A stretch of 64,000 bases of DNA, taken from WLXB01 sp040221475. GTDB lineage: Bacteria; Pseudomonadota; Alphaproteobacteria; Rhodospirillales; Rhodospirillaceae. Positions 9,063 through 16,907 of this stretch are shown here, one piece after another (position 1 is the stretch's first letter; each line of letters opens with the position of its first letter). The notes below the pieces were generated by a model that ran no database searches, was not told where the DNA came from, and saw only the letters and a list, made by a program, of their open reading frames with translations. The stretch is taken from positions 62,001 through 126,000 of the forward strand of contig JAVKEJ010000052.1 in assembly GCA_040221475.1 (NCBI GenBank), written 5' to 3'. The translations under genes were made by a program, and so were the position numbers.

Positions 9063-9096
9063 CGCCGTCTGATACTAGGGGCTTGCGGGTATACCA

Positions 9097-9954
9097 ATGA
9101 CTGCGCCAGTTCGCCCGTTACCGCTTTCGCTGCTTGACCCAATTATTCAGGTTGCGTTAGCCGAAGATATTGGCACGGCAGGTGATATTACATCTGGATT
9201 GACGGTCCATCAGGGGACACAAGCCAGTGCTGAAATTGCCGCGCGTAAGTCCGGCGTTGTGGCGGGTGTTGCAATCGCGGCACGGGTGTTTGCGGCAGTT
9301 GATCCTGCCGTAACGACACAAATCTGCATTGAAGATGGTCAGAGTGTTAAGCCGGGCAGCGTTGTTCTACGCGTGTCAGGTTTGGCTCAGTCGCTATTGA
9401 CAGCCGAGCGCACAGCCTTGAATTTTCTGGGTCACCTCTCTGGCGTTGCAACTGAAACACGTAAGCTTGTTGATGCCGTTGCGCACACACAAGCAAGGAT
9501 TTGCTGCACGCGCAAAACCACGCCTGGACTTCGGGCGCTCGAAAAATACGCTGTCAGATGTGGTGGCGGATATAACCATCGCTTTGGTTTGGGCGACGGT
9601 TTGTTGATTAAAGATAATCACGTTGTCGCAGCCCAGGGCGTTGCCGCTGCTGTGCGACACGCCAAATCCAAAGTTGGGCATATGGTGAAGGTTGAAGTGG
9701 AAGTGGACCGCCTTGATCAAATCGAAGCCGCGTTGGAAGCCGGTGCGGACGTGATCATGCTGGACAATATGGATCCTGCGACCATGGCGCAGGCTGTGAA
9801 GCAGATAAATGGCAAAGCCATTGTTGAAGCTTCAGGGTCAATTACTTTAGACACTGTTGCCGCCGTTGCAGAAAGTGGCATAGACGTTATTTCAGTCGGG
9901 TGGATCACCCATTCCGCACCCTGTCTTGATGTCGGCTTAGATTTTAAATCTTAA
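9097..9954 (+). CDS. nadC: Nicotinate-nucleotide pyrophosphorylase NadC
   Basis: Converts quinolinate and PRPP to nicotinate mononucleotide, CO2 and pyrophosphate. The 285-aa length is typical. Diagnostic segments are ALAEDIGTAGDITSGL, LLTAERTALNFLGHLSGVAT, the PRPP/quinolinate-binding TRKTTPGLRALEKYAVRCGG, LLIKDNH, and the barrel C-terminus EASGSITLDTVAAVAESGID. It is the last recognisable NAD gene in the operon; a methyltransferase-like gene starts 56 bases downstream. Confidence 0.97.
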   Translation: MTAPVRPLPLSLLDPIIQVALAEDIGTAGDITSGLTVHQGTQASAEIAARKSGVVAGVAIAARVFAAVDPAVTTQICIEDGQSVKPGSVVLRVSGLAQSLLTAERTALNFLGHLSGVATETRKLVDAVAHTQARICCTRKTTPGLRALEKYAVRCGGGYNHRFGLGDGLLIKDNHVVAAQGVAAAVRHAKSKVGHMVKVEVEVDRLDQIEAALEAGADVIMLDNMDPATMAQAVKQINGKAIVEASGSITLDTVAAVAESGIDVISVGWITHSAPCLDVGLDFKS

Positions 9955-10010
9955 CAGTAGAATTCTGAATGACCCAACCAGCCATAAAACCCTCAGTTAT
10001 CGAAAGTTAG

Positions 10011-10850
10011 ATGAACATTGCTTCCCAGGTGCCTGAGTATGAAGCGATTCTCCCTACTATACCTGATCTGCGAGCGTTTCTTTCTGACGACGTATCGGCC
10101 AATAATCTGCATGAGAACCTAGCAAAGAATAGCTTGATTCAACAGGCTTGGCGAGGTGGGGCTCAAAAGGGGCAAAGCTATTTTGTTGATGTCGGCCAGT
10201 ACCTTGATCATGGGGGAGAAGTGGTCGTCAATATGGATAGTGCGAGATCTCTGTCAGAGTTTAAGGGGTCTTTAGTTGGTAAAGGCTCGAAAGTTTGGCA
10301 AAGACAAGTCGCAATGAATTTTGCAGCATATAAGGATACTTTGCTTGCCGGTCATGACAGCGTGGCAACAGTTGATCTATCCCCATTGTATATTGCTCTA
10401 TGGGTTCTTGATGATGTGTTCGAGATTCAGAGACTAATTCCAACCACAGTCGAAAGTGTGTTGGATATAGGTTGTGGCGTAGGCGTGGCAAATATTTTTA
10501 TCAATCAAATAGGTCAACGTGCAAAAACGTTCTCGCTTATAGATACGGACGAAGAATCACTAAAATCGGCTCATCAGCTGTTAAGAGATAACGGACTTAA
10601 CATTAAGTCTCCTGACTTAATCGATACTTTCGATCTGATCATCTCTTTGAGATCTTGCTGCTTCTTATACGGATTTGATGAATATGAAGCCATCTTTCGC
10701 AACCAAACAAGAGAGGGGTCAGTGATCATTGTTGATGTTGGTCACGATAGAGTTGAAGAAACGCTCGCCTTCTTTGGTGAGCTACTCTCTAGCGCACGAG
10801 TCTTGACCCAGGATGATGCCAACAATCACAGATACATATTCGTGCGCTAA
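10011..10850 (+). CDS. Putative SAM-dependent methyltransferase
   Basis: A 279-aa class I methyltransferase-like protein. The SAM-binding glycine motif is VLDIGCGVGVANIF (about 154-167), followed by an acidic strand end (SLIDTDEES) and a motif IV-like FDLIISLRSCCF. The N-terminal 110 residues have no recognisable domain. The substrate is unknown. Its base composition is clearly more AT-rich than nadA/nadC, suggesting separate acquisition. Its position after nadC may be transcriptional coupling without functional linkage. It ends at a bidirectional terminator facing flgE. Confidence 0.55.
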   Translation: MNIASQVPEYEAILPTIPDLRAFLSDDVSANNLHENLAKNSLIQQAWRGGAQKGQSYFVDVGQYLDHGGEVVVNMDSARSLSEFKGSLVGKGSKVWQRQVAMNFAAYKDTLLAGHDSVATVDLSPLYIALWVLDDVFEIQRLIPTTVESVLDIGCGVGVANIFINQIGQRAKTFSLIDTDEESLKSAHQLLRDNGLNIKSPDLIDTFDLIISLRSCCFLYGFDEYEAIFRNQTREGSVIIVDVGHDRVEETLAFFGELLSSARVLTQDDANNHRYIFVR

Positions 10851-10882
10851 GCCGCGAATCAACTCATTTTCAACCACCAAAA

Positions 10883-10914
10883 AAAACCCCAAAGCGATTA
10901 AGCTTCGGGGTTTT
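10883..10914. terminator. Bidirectional intrinsic terminator between methyltransferase gene and flgE
   Basis: An inverted repeat (outer stem AAAACCCC / GGGGTTTT, inner stem AAGC / GCTT) flanked by an A-run on the left and T-run on the right lies between two convergent genes. It can serve both strands. Confidence 0.85.
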
Positions 10915-10935
10915 GTCTCGTTTATGTGCTTAGGC

Positions 10936-12813
10936 TTAACGCTTAATTCTCAGTAATTCGTCCAGCATATCATCAGATGTGGTGATGACTTTTGCTGCCG
11001 ATGAGTACGCGCGCTGCGTTGTAATCATGCGCGTGAATTCTTGTCCAAGATCCACGGTCGAGGCTTCAAGGGCTGCAGAGTTCACGGATCCTGCGCCAGC
11101 GTCCCCCGCTTCACGCAACACCGGGTTGCCTGAGAAGTCAGTTGAAATCCAGACGTTGCCACTGACGTTGCTCAGGCCGTTCGGATTGGTGAAGGTCGCT
11201 ACGGGAATCTGGAATACGGGCCGCGTTACACCGTTGTCGAACAGCGCTGTAACAATGCCGTCTTGTCCAACCGATACCCCAGCAAAGTTGCCGAACTTCG
11301 CCCCATTTTGCTGCAAGAAGTTGAGCTGGAAGTTACCAGAAAGCTGGGTGAGACCGTCAGGTGTGCCGTAGTTGCCGACAAACACTTCAATCGCTGGACT
11401 GTTTGAGTTGCCCGATTCCATGTTTTCAGCGCCGTTGGCCCAAATGATTTCCAGGGTATGCCGCGGCGAGTTCGCTTGCGAGGAATCGAGGCCGAACATG
11501 TTTTGGGCCGTGCCACTGCCGCTAAATTCAATCGCGTTTGTTCCTAAGGTACCTGCTGACAGATCGTACCAACCGGTCGTCGCACTGAGCAGCGGCACTG
11601 AGTATCCGGCGGCGTCATTTTGGAACACGACGGAGTCGCCATCGGCATCATTGATGTTTGCGGTAAAGGTCATGGCCACGTTGCCACCGCCCGTTTCTGC
11701 GGCCTGATCGAATGTAATGCCGTTTTCGCCAGAGATCCGGCGCGCCCAGTTGCCGGGAGGGGTTGGGGCTGCACCGAAGACCGTTGCATCGGTCAGGAAG
11801 GTGTCAACCCGATCCGCCACTTCATCCAAAATCTGGCTTAATGTCCGACCCGCAACATCAACTTCAAGTGTCGTGTCTGTGGCACCCGGGTTGTAAACCG
11901 TGTCATCACCGCCGCCATCGTTCAGAATAATCGTCACCACGTCGCCGTCACCGGCCGTCATGTTGATGGTTCCAGTTATGGGTGAGGTGAATTGATCTAG
12001 GAAATCGAGGCGACCTGATGAGAAGTATGTTTCACCGTTCTGGCTGGACATCTCAATCACGGCGGATTGAGCGGGTTGCTCAACTGCGAAGTTCCAGTTG
12101 TTGGCCGCCGTCTTGCGGAATTCGTAGGTCAGGTTGTGGGGGTTGCCGAGAGAGTCAAAGATCAGGTTGTTGACCCGTTCTGACTCTCCGACCAAAGCTT
12201 CGGCCGGTAAGTTCGCACCGATCGCAACCGTTGTGGTGGGAGAGGCGGTTCCACCAATCGTCTGCAGGTTGATCGGGCGCAAGTTGCGTTCGTCAATCAC
12301 GTTATCGTTGATCAGAACCCGGTCGCCAGATTCGTTAATGTAGGACTTCATAAAGGTGTTGTTACCAACCTGAACTTGCGCGGCCCCTTGGCTGCCGTCA
12401 AAGAAGCTCAATGGCCAGCCTTGCATGTAATAGCCGCCAACGTTTTGCAAAAAGCCTTCTTGGTCCACCCTGAATGAGCCAGCGCGGGTGAAGACAAATT
12501 GGTCACCACGGGCAGGTTCAGCAGCTTCGTTCGCAACGAAAAATCCTTGGCCAGAGAGCGCGATATCCGTCGACGCGGTCGTGGCCTGCAGGAGGCCCTG
12601 TAAGTCGACACTTTGCCGCGGCGCAGATTGCACACCACCTGGTGAATATTGTGTCAGGGACACCTGTGAGGTGACCAGGGTTTTGAAGTTCACCTGGGTC
12701 GCCTTGTAACCAATCGTGTTAATATTGGTTACGTTATCAGCGATGGCGCCCATAGCGCTTGACTGCGCCTGCAGTCCTGAAACGCCTGAAAATAAAGCCC
12801 CAAAAAGTGACAT
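10936..12813 (-). CDS. flgE: Flagellar hook protein FlgE
   Basis: Structural subunit of the hook, exported through the flagellar type III system. The N-terminus (LFSGVSGLQAQSSAMGAIADNVTNINTIGYKATQ) is the bipartite rod/hook motif, followed by GFFVANE. The C-terminus (VDLGQEFTRMITTQRAYSSAAKVITTSDDMLDELLRIKR) is the matching D0 helix. At 625 aa it belongs to the large alphaproteobacterial hook proteins, with an expanded outer domain rich in Asn, Gly and Thr. A sigma-54 promoter candidate sits 23 bases upstream of the start codon, in the gap to flgD. Confidence 0.96.
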   Translation of the reverse strand: MSLFGALFSGVSGLQAQSSAMGAIADNVTNINTIGYKATQVNFKTLVTSQVSLTQYSPGGVQSAPRQSVDLQGLLQATTASTDIALSGQGFFVANEAAEPARGDQFVFTRAGSFRVDQEGFLQNVGGYYMQGWPLSFFDGSQGAAQVQVGNNTFMKSYINESGDRVLINDNVIDERNLRPINLQTIGGTASPTTTVAIGANLPAEALVGESERVNNLIFDSLGNPHNLTYEFRKTAANNWNFAVEQPAQSAVIEMSSQNGETYFSSGRLDFLDQFTSPITGTINMTAGDGDVVTIILNDGGGDDTVYNPGATDTTLEVDVAGRTLSQILDEVADRVDTFLTDATVFGAAPTPPGNWARRISGENGITFDQAAETGGGNVAMTFTANINDADGDSVVFQNDAAGYSVPLLSATTGWYDLSAGTLGTNAIEFSGSGTAQNMFGLDSSQANSPRHTLEIIWANGAENMESGNSNSPAIEVFVGNYGTPDGLTQLSGNFQLNFLQQNGAKFGNFAGVSVGQDGIVTALFDNGVTRPVFQIPVATFTNPNGLSNVSGNVWISTDFSGNPVLREAGDAGAGSVNSAALEASTVDLGQEFTRMITTQRAYSSAAKVITTSDDMLDELLRIKR

Positions 12814-12835
12814 CTTATGTCTCCTTACGTGTGCC

Positions 12836-12850
12836 GCACACGGTTTGCCT
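12836..12850 (-). promoter_or_regulatory. Candidate sigma-54 promoter of flgE
   Basis: On the minus strand the sequence reads AGGCAAACCGTGTGC, keeping the invariant GG-N10-GC spacing of -24/-12 promoters. The -24 half is good and the -12 half is GTGC rather than TTGC. No upstream GGCA..TGCC palindrome comparable to those of fliK, flgI and flgF was found. Confidence 0.5.
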
Positions 12851-12896
12851 GAAGTGGCAGATTGTCCTGGCGGCGGTTAATTTCTTCCTAACGTGC

Positions 12897-13604
12897 TCAG
12901 CTTTGTTGCTGCTGCTCCGGTATGGTTTCGCTGACAGATAAAATCTGCTGAATGGGCACTGCGACTTTGTCCATCAACAGCACTGTTGTTCCGTTCACAT
13001 TGGTTAGGCCAGTGACCCGGCCAAATGTGGTGGTCCACGTTGGTACTTGCTCCTCACCCTTACCCAGAGCTGTTGCTTCTACGGAGTAGGTGCCATCCGG
13101 AAGCTGTTGTCCGGTGTCTTTGTGCGTTCCATCCCAGGTCAGCTCATGAACGCCTGCTGTGGTTTGTCCAGCCTCGGTGTGGACGATTTCGCCCGTACCG
13201 TCGCGAATAACCACTGTTGTGGCTGTGCTGTCTGCGCCCAGGCCATAGGCCATGCGGGCAATGCCGTTCTGTAACGGCACTTGATCGCTGGCGGCTTCAA
13301 TGGTTTCGCCCATGTAATTGACGGCGCTTGTCACGATGCTTTGTTGTGTTAAATCAACAACTTCGGACATACTTTCGTTCAGGTTGATCTGTTGCTCAAC
13401 TTGCGCAAATTGAACCAGCTGATTGGTGAATTCTGTCGAGTCCATTGGCGACAGGGGGTCTTGGTTCTTCAACTGGGATGTCAAAAGTGTCAGGAACGAG
13501 TCTAAATCTTTCGCGAGCTTGTTCCGGTCAGCCTCCGAAGAACTCAGTGCTTGGCTGTTTGAGCCACCGATAAGGCCGGTAATATTTGTTGAAAGGTCAG
13601 ACAT
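12897..13604 (-). CDS. flgD: Hook assembly scaffold FlgD
   Basis: Caps the growing hook and is needed for FlgE polymerisation. The N-terminal signature is unmistakable: LDSFLTLLTSQLKNQDPLSP followed by MDSTEFTNQLVQFAQVEQQ (about 33-72). The rest is the FlgD Tudor/Ig-like region (EIVHTEAGQTTAGVHELTWDG). It is 235 aa. It lies 24 bases downstream of fliK and upstream of flgE, the expected hook cluster order. Confidence 0.95.
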   Translation of the reverse strand: MSDLSTNITGLIGGSNSQALSSSEADRNKLAKDLDSFLTLLTSQLKNQDPLSPMDSTEFTNQLVQFAQVEQQINLNESMSEVVDLTQQSIVTSAVNYMGETIEAASDQVPLQNGIARMAYGLGADSTATTVVIRDGTGEIVHTEAGQTTAGVHELTWDGTHKDTGQQLPDGTYSVEATALGKGEEQVPTWTTTFGRVTGLTNVNGTTVLLMDKVAVPIQQILSVSETIPEQQQQS

Positions 13605-13628
13605 GGTTCTGCTCGCTCCTGTCGCGCT

Positions 13629-15413
13629 TTAGACCAGTTGATCCACGCCGCCGCGAGAAGCGGCAGCGAATGCGCGGTCATATTCTTCTTCAGCGATGAG
13701 AGAGTCATCTGCTTCTTCGTCAGCATTATCGTTGGCAGCGGGTCCGTTACCGTCTTTGGCGTTCTTGGCATTTTGCTCTGGCGTGTCGCTCTTCAAGGCA
13801 AAATGCAGATTATTCGAGTCTGTTCTCAGACCGGCATCTTGCAGCGCTTTCTCTAATCCACGAGCATCGCGTTGCAGAAGATCAAGAGTCTCTTTGGTTT
13901 CAGCTGTCACGAAGGCGCGGACCTTGCCGTCTTGTGAAAGTTCCATCTTCACTTCGATTTTTCCGAGGTTTTCAGGCCGCAGTTGAATGGTGACGCGATC
14001 CAGACCGGCTTTAACGCCTTTGTTGATATTCACCTTAATCTGCTCAACAACCTGTGAAGATGTCGGTGCAGGGGGGCGCTCTGCTCCGGTCGCTGCTTGT
14101 GCCGTTTGCGCAAAAGACGGACCGCTTTGAAGCGCGGTCGCTTGCGCCGCTGGTTGTGGCGCACTTGTCGCACCAGAATTGGTTTGTCCGGTTCCGGCTT
14201 GACTCAATCCGCTGTCACCGCGCGCTGGTGTACCAGAGAGCTCTGCGCGTGGCAGACCTGAAGGTGTCCCCGGCTGTGAAGCCTGTGTGTGAGGTTGCGG
14301 TGTAGACGTTGGGATGGGAGCGGTGGTCTGCACTGCGGGCTTCTCAGCCGGGGTGTTCGCATTGTTTAAGGCGGCGTTCGTCGCATTGCCGGTTCCGGCC
14401 TGACCGTTGGCCGTGGAAACGGTTCGGGAATCACCAGCGTTATAACCGACAAAACGATTGAAGGGGCTTGGTTCAGTGGCAGTCTGATTGGCCTGTTGGC
14501 CGGTAACATTAACTTGCACTTGAGCACGTGTTGAGTCGCCAAGGCGCTTTGACAAGTCTTGTGACTGTGCCTGCGCAGCGGCTGAACGGCTTTCCGTTGA
14601 TTGATTTTGAACACGCTCTTGCACCACCTGCTGCCCTTGTTGGGTTTGTGCTGGGGTGGCCTGTGCTGCTGTGGTTTGATTTGATGTTGTTTGCGTTTGG
14701 TTTGCTGCAGCGGCTGTTTGAACTGTCTGCGTTTGAGTCGGTGTCGCCGTTGTTTCTGTCTTAGTAGACTGCGCGGTTGCAATTTGTTGAACACCGGCGT
14801 CAGCTTGCTGCTGCGATTGTACACCAGTCTGGGTCGTTCCGGTATCAGCGGCGGTAGCGACTATTACTGTTTTATCAACGGTCGTGTCGGTAACCATCGC
14901 TTCAACAGTTGTTTTGACTTGAGTCGTTGCTGCGGCAGCTGCGGCACCTGCGATAACGCTTAAGTCTGCACCAACGCCATCACCTGCGACTTGTGGTTGA
15001 CCTTCTCCATTGCCATCGGTGCTAGCGGCAGTTTGATCGTCGCCTGTGCCATCTGCGTCTTCGGACGTTTCCGAATCTGATGACTCTGATGTGTTTTTGT
15101 CTGAGTCTTCATTATCTGAGTCATCGGCTTTGCGGGTATCGTCTTTATTGTCGTCACCCTCTGTCGCGTCGTCGCGGTCAGTTTTGTCAGCATCGGTGTC
15201 ATTAAGTTTGTGGCTATCACGCACCAAGTCTCGGTTGTCGTCGAGGCGCATCAACTCGCCTTCCGCATTGCTCTTCGCACTGTCCAGGGAGGTTTTCTTA
15301 CCTGAAATTTGAACGAGAGCAGCAAACCCGTCCGCGACGTTGCGGAAGTCATCGGCAGACCCCGTAATTGGGTTGCGCTCAGTTTTGATCGTTACGGCGT
15401 TGATGGCGTCCAT
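13629..15413 (-). CDS. fliK: Flagellar hook-length control protein FliK
   Basis: Measures hook length and switches export specificity. The 594-aa protein has an acidic Asp/Ser-rich stretch (about 60-130), a long Gln/Thr/Ala-rich low-complexity middle (about 140-450) and the conserved C-terminal Flg_hook domain (DRVTIQLRPENLGKIEVKME, then VRAFVTAETKETLDLLQRD). A poorly conserved ruler plus conserved C-terminus is typical of FliK. A strong sigma-54 element lies about 60 bases upstream, making fliK-flgD a likely FlbD-controlled unit. Confidence 0.92.
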   Translation of the reverse strand: MDAINAVTIKTERNPITGSADDFRNVADGFAALVQISGKKTSLDSAKSNAEGELMRLDDNRDLVRDSHKLNDTDADKTDRDDATEGDDNKDDTRKADDSDNEDSDKNTSESSDSETSEDADGTGDDQTAASTDGNGEGQPQVAGDGVGADLSVIAGAAAAAATTQVKTTVEAMVTDTTVDKTVIVATAADTGTTQTGVQSQQQADAGVQQIATAQSTKTETTATPTQTQTVQTAAAANQTQTTSNQTTAAQATPAQTQQGQQVVQERVQNQSTESRSAAAQAQSQDLSKRLGDSTRAQVQVNVTGQQANQTATEPSPFNRFVGYNAGDSRTVSTANGQAGTGNATNAALNNANTPAEKPAVQTTAPIPTSTPQPHTQASQPGTPSGLPRAELSGTPARGDSGLSQAGTGQTNSGATSAPQPAAQATALQSGPSFAQTAQAATGAERPPAPTSSQVVEQIKVNINKGVKAGLDRVTIQLRPENLGKIEVKMELSQDGKVRAFVTAETKETLDLLQRDARGLEKALQDAGLRTDSNNLHFALKSDTPEQNAKNAKDGNGPAANDNADEEADDSLIAEEEYDRAFAAASRGGVDQLV

Positions 15414-15472
15414 TTTGAAACCCTCTTGAATAACGTATTTGCGCGTTCACGCATGAATTCATCAAGAAGGAT

Positions 15473-15487
15473 GCAATTGCTGGGCCA
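15473..15487 (-). promoter_or_regulatory. Sigma-54 promoter of fliK-flgD
   Basis: On the minus strand TGGCCCAGCAATTGC matches the TGGCAC-N5-TTGC consensus with one mismatch. It lies about 60 bases upstream of the fliK start codon and about 105 bases downstream of an FlbD-like palindrome. Confidence 0.75.
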
Positions 15488-15591
15488 AACCGGAGGTTGG
15501 GAGCTAAGTTATTGTAAAAAAAGAGAAAAGAGGGTTTTTGACTTGAGCCCTGAGAGAGAGTTTTTGGGCTGTTTGGGGGAATCTTATGCCG

Positions 15592-15612
15592 CACTGGGCA
15601 GTTATTGCCGGG
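15592..15612. promoter_or_regulatory. FlbD-like enhancer palindrome upstream of fliK
   Basis: The site contains TGGGCAGTTATTGCCGGG with a GGCA / TGCC core. It is the same element, in the same orientation relative to its gene, as the one at 46384 upstream of flgI. It stands about 105 bases upstream of the fliK sigma-54 promoter, a normal distance for an enhancer-binding protein. Confidence 0.6.
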
Positions 15613-15647
15613 CTAAAATGACGTGTCTCGCTCTGGTGCGAGAGGTC

Positions 15648-16769
15648 TTAAGTTAGAAGGTCATAGGTGAAGGGACTGGTGACAAAACCAGCAAAGGCGT
15701 TAACGTAGTTTTCCTGCTGAATGCTGAGGTTCTCCAGATTGATCTGCATGGCTTGAACCTGCTGCTGGCCTTCAATGAGCAGTTTATTGACGTCGTCTGC
15801 CTGTTTCAGGCGCGCATTTGTCTTTTCCCCAGCCAAGCGGTCGAACTCGCGGTCGATGCGGTTCGAGTCAGACGCAACTTTTGCCTCTGCTTCAGCAATT
15901 TTACCTTCGCCAAGGGTCAAGAGCACTTCTGCCTTGTCAATTGCTTTCTGGGCACGAGAGCGCCCTTCTGCTGTTGATAGGCCATCGTAAAACCAGGAGG
16001 GCATCAGCTCAATACCGCTCCTTTTCAGCTTGCCGGTGAAGGTTTTTGGGTCGGCATCCGGGTCGACGCTGATTTGCAGCGTGATATTGTTCGTCTTCTC
16101 ATCATGGTTGATCAGCGTGACCGCATTTCTTGTGGATGCCGCAGAGCTGATCACTTGATTGCCAACGGTTGTGGTTTTGAGCGCAACGCCTTGAATTTGA
16201 GAGAACTGTTGCAGCAGATCAACGCCGAGCTCGGGAATCCAGACGGTGCCGTCATTAACCTCAATGCGATAGTCAGATCCAATATGCGTGCCTTGAAGCA
16301 ATGTTGTGCGAATGCCCAAATCACTGCGATATTCCACCTGATTGGGTGTAAAGTCGTCACGATTGATGGCCCCGACAATATTAAAGCCTTTGCCGATTTT
16401 GTCGGCTTGGTCGTTGATTTTGTTAAAAGCGAGGTCAAACTGCGAGGCACGAAACTCAATATCTTCGTCCGATTCTCCAGCCTGCGCGACTGTCGTGCGG
16501 AGATCCAGCAACAACTCTCTTATTTTGTCAGCGGCCTCACGACCGGTTTCAACCCCAACACTGGCATTGTTGATTTGCGCTTTGACGGAAATATAGCGGT
16601 CGCTCTGTGAATCAATGAGCGCTGCTTTTTCCGTAAAATTTTCGTCAATCGCGACTTTTTGTACAGCAAAGCGCATAGCGGCTGTATCGCGAATTTGCTC
16701 AAAGAGAAAATTCGGGGTCGCAACAAAGACGCTCGTATTGTTTTGCGCGGCCTGAAGGATGCCTACCAC
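15648..16769 (-). CDS. Uncharacterised flagellar-associated helical protein
   Basis: A 373-aa protein I do not recognise. It has no signal peptide or membrane segment. Both ends are helical: the N-terminus (FLFEQIRDTAAMRFAVQKVA) and a long C-terminal coiled coil (about 270-360) ending in INLENLSIQQENYVNAFAGF. The Asn/Gln-rich C-terminal helix and a beta-rich middle resemble the layout of exported axial proteins such as flagellin or HAP3, without clear sequence identity. The start is GTG at 16769, with GGAG 7 bases upstream. It lies upstream of fliK-flgD-flgE on the same strand. A role as an exported flagellar component or assembly factor is inferred only from position and shape. Confidence 0.5.
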   Translation of the reverse strand: MVGILQAAQNNTSVFVATPNFLFEQIRDTAAMRFAVQKVAIDENFTEKAALIDSQSDRYISVKAQINNASVGVETGREAADKIRELLLDLRTTVAQAGESDEDIEFRASQFDLAFNKINDQADKIGKGFNIVGAINRDDFTPNQVEYRSDLGIRTTLLQGTHIGSDYRIEVNDGTVWIPELGVDLLQQFSQIQGVALKTTTVGNQVISSAASTRNAVTLINHDEKTNNITLQISVDPDADPKTFTGKLKRSGIELMPSWFYDGLSTAEGRSRAQKAIDKAEVLLTLGEGKIAEAEAKVASDSNRIDREFDRLAGEKTNARLKQADDVNKLLIEGQQQVQAMQINLENLSIQQENYVNAFAGFVTSPFTYDLLT

Positions 16770-16907
16770 TTTATTACTCCACGAAGCTTTCTTGCTCGCA
16801 TAAGTTTGCGCTTCTGCGCACTAAATAAGGGCCGTACTAACCCTATTAACGCGTAGAAATTACCACGAGTTGCAAACTATTCCAACAAATCCCGTATCAG
16901 CCTCCGA

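Noticed and set aside
12877..12892. TTAATTTCTTCCTAAC, a one-mismatch CtrA-type box between flgD and flgE
   Set aside because: It has CTAAC in place of TTAAC, and flgE already has a better sigma-54 candidate. Not strong enough to list as a regulatory site.
16074..16610. 178-aa open frame on the plus strand
   Set aside because: It is antisense to the flagellar-associated gene at 15648, which has a good start, spacing and position.
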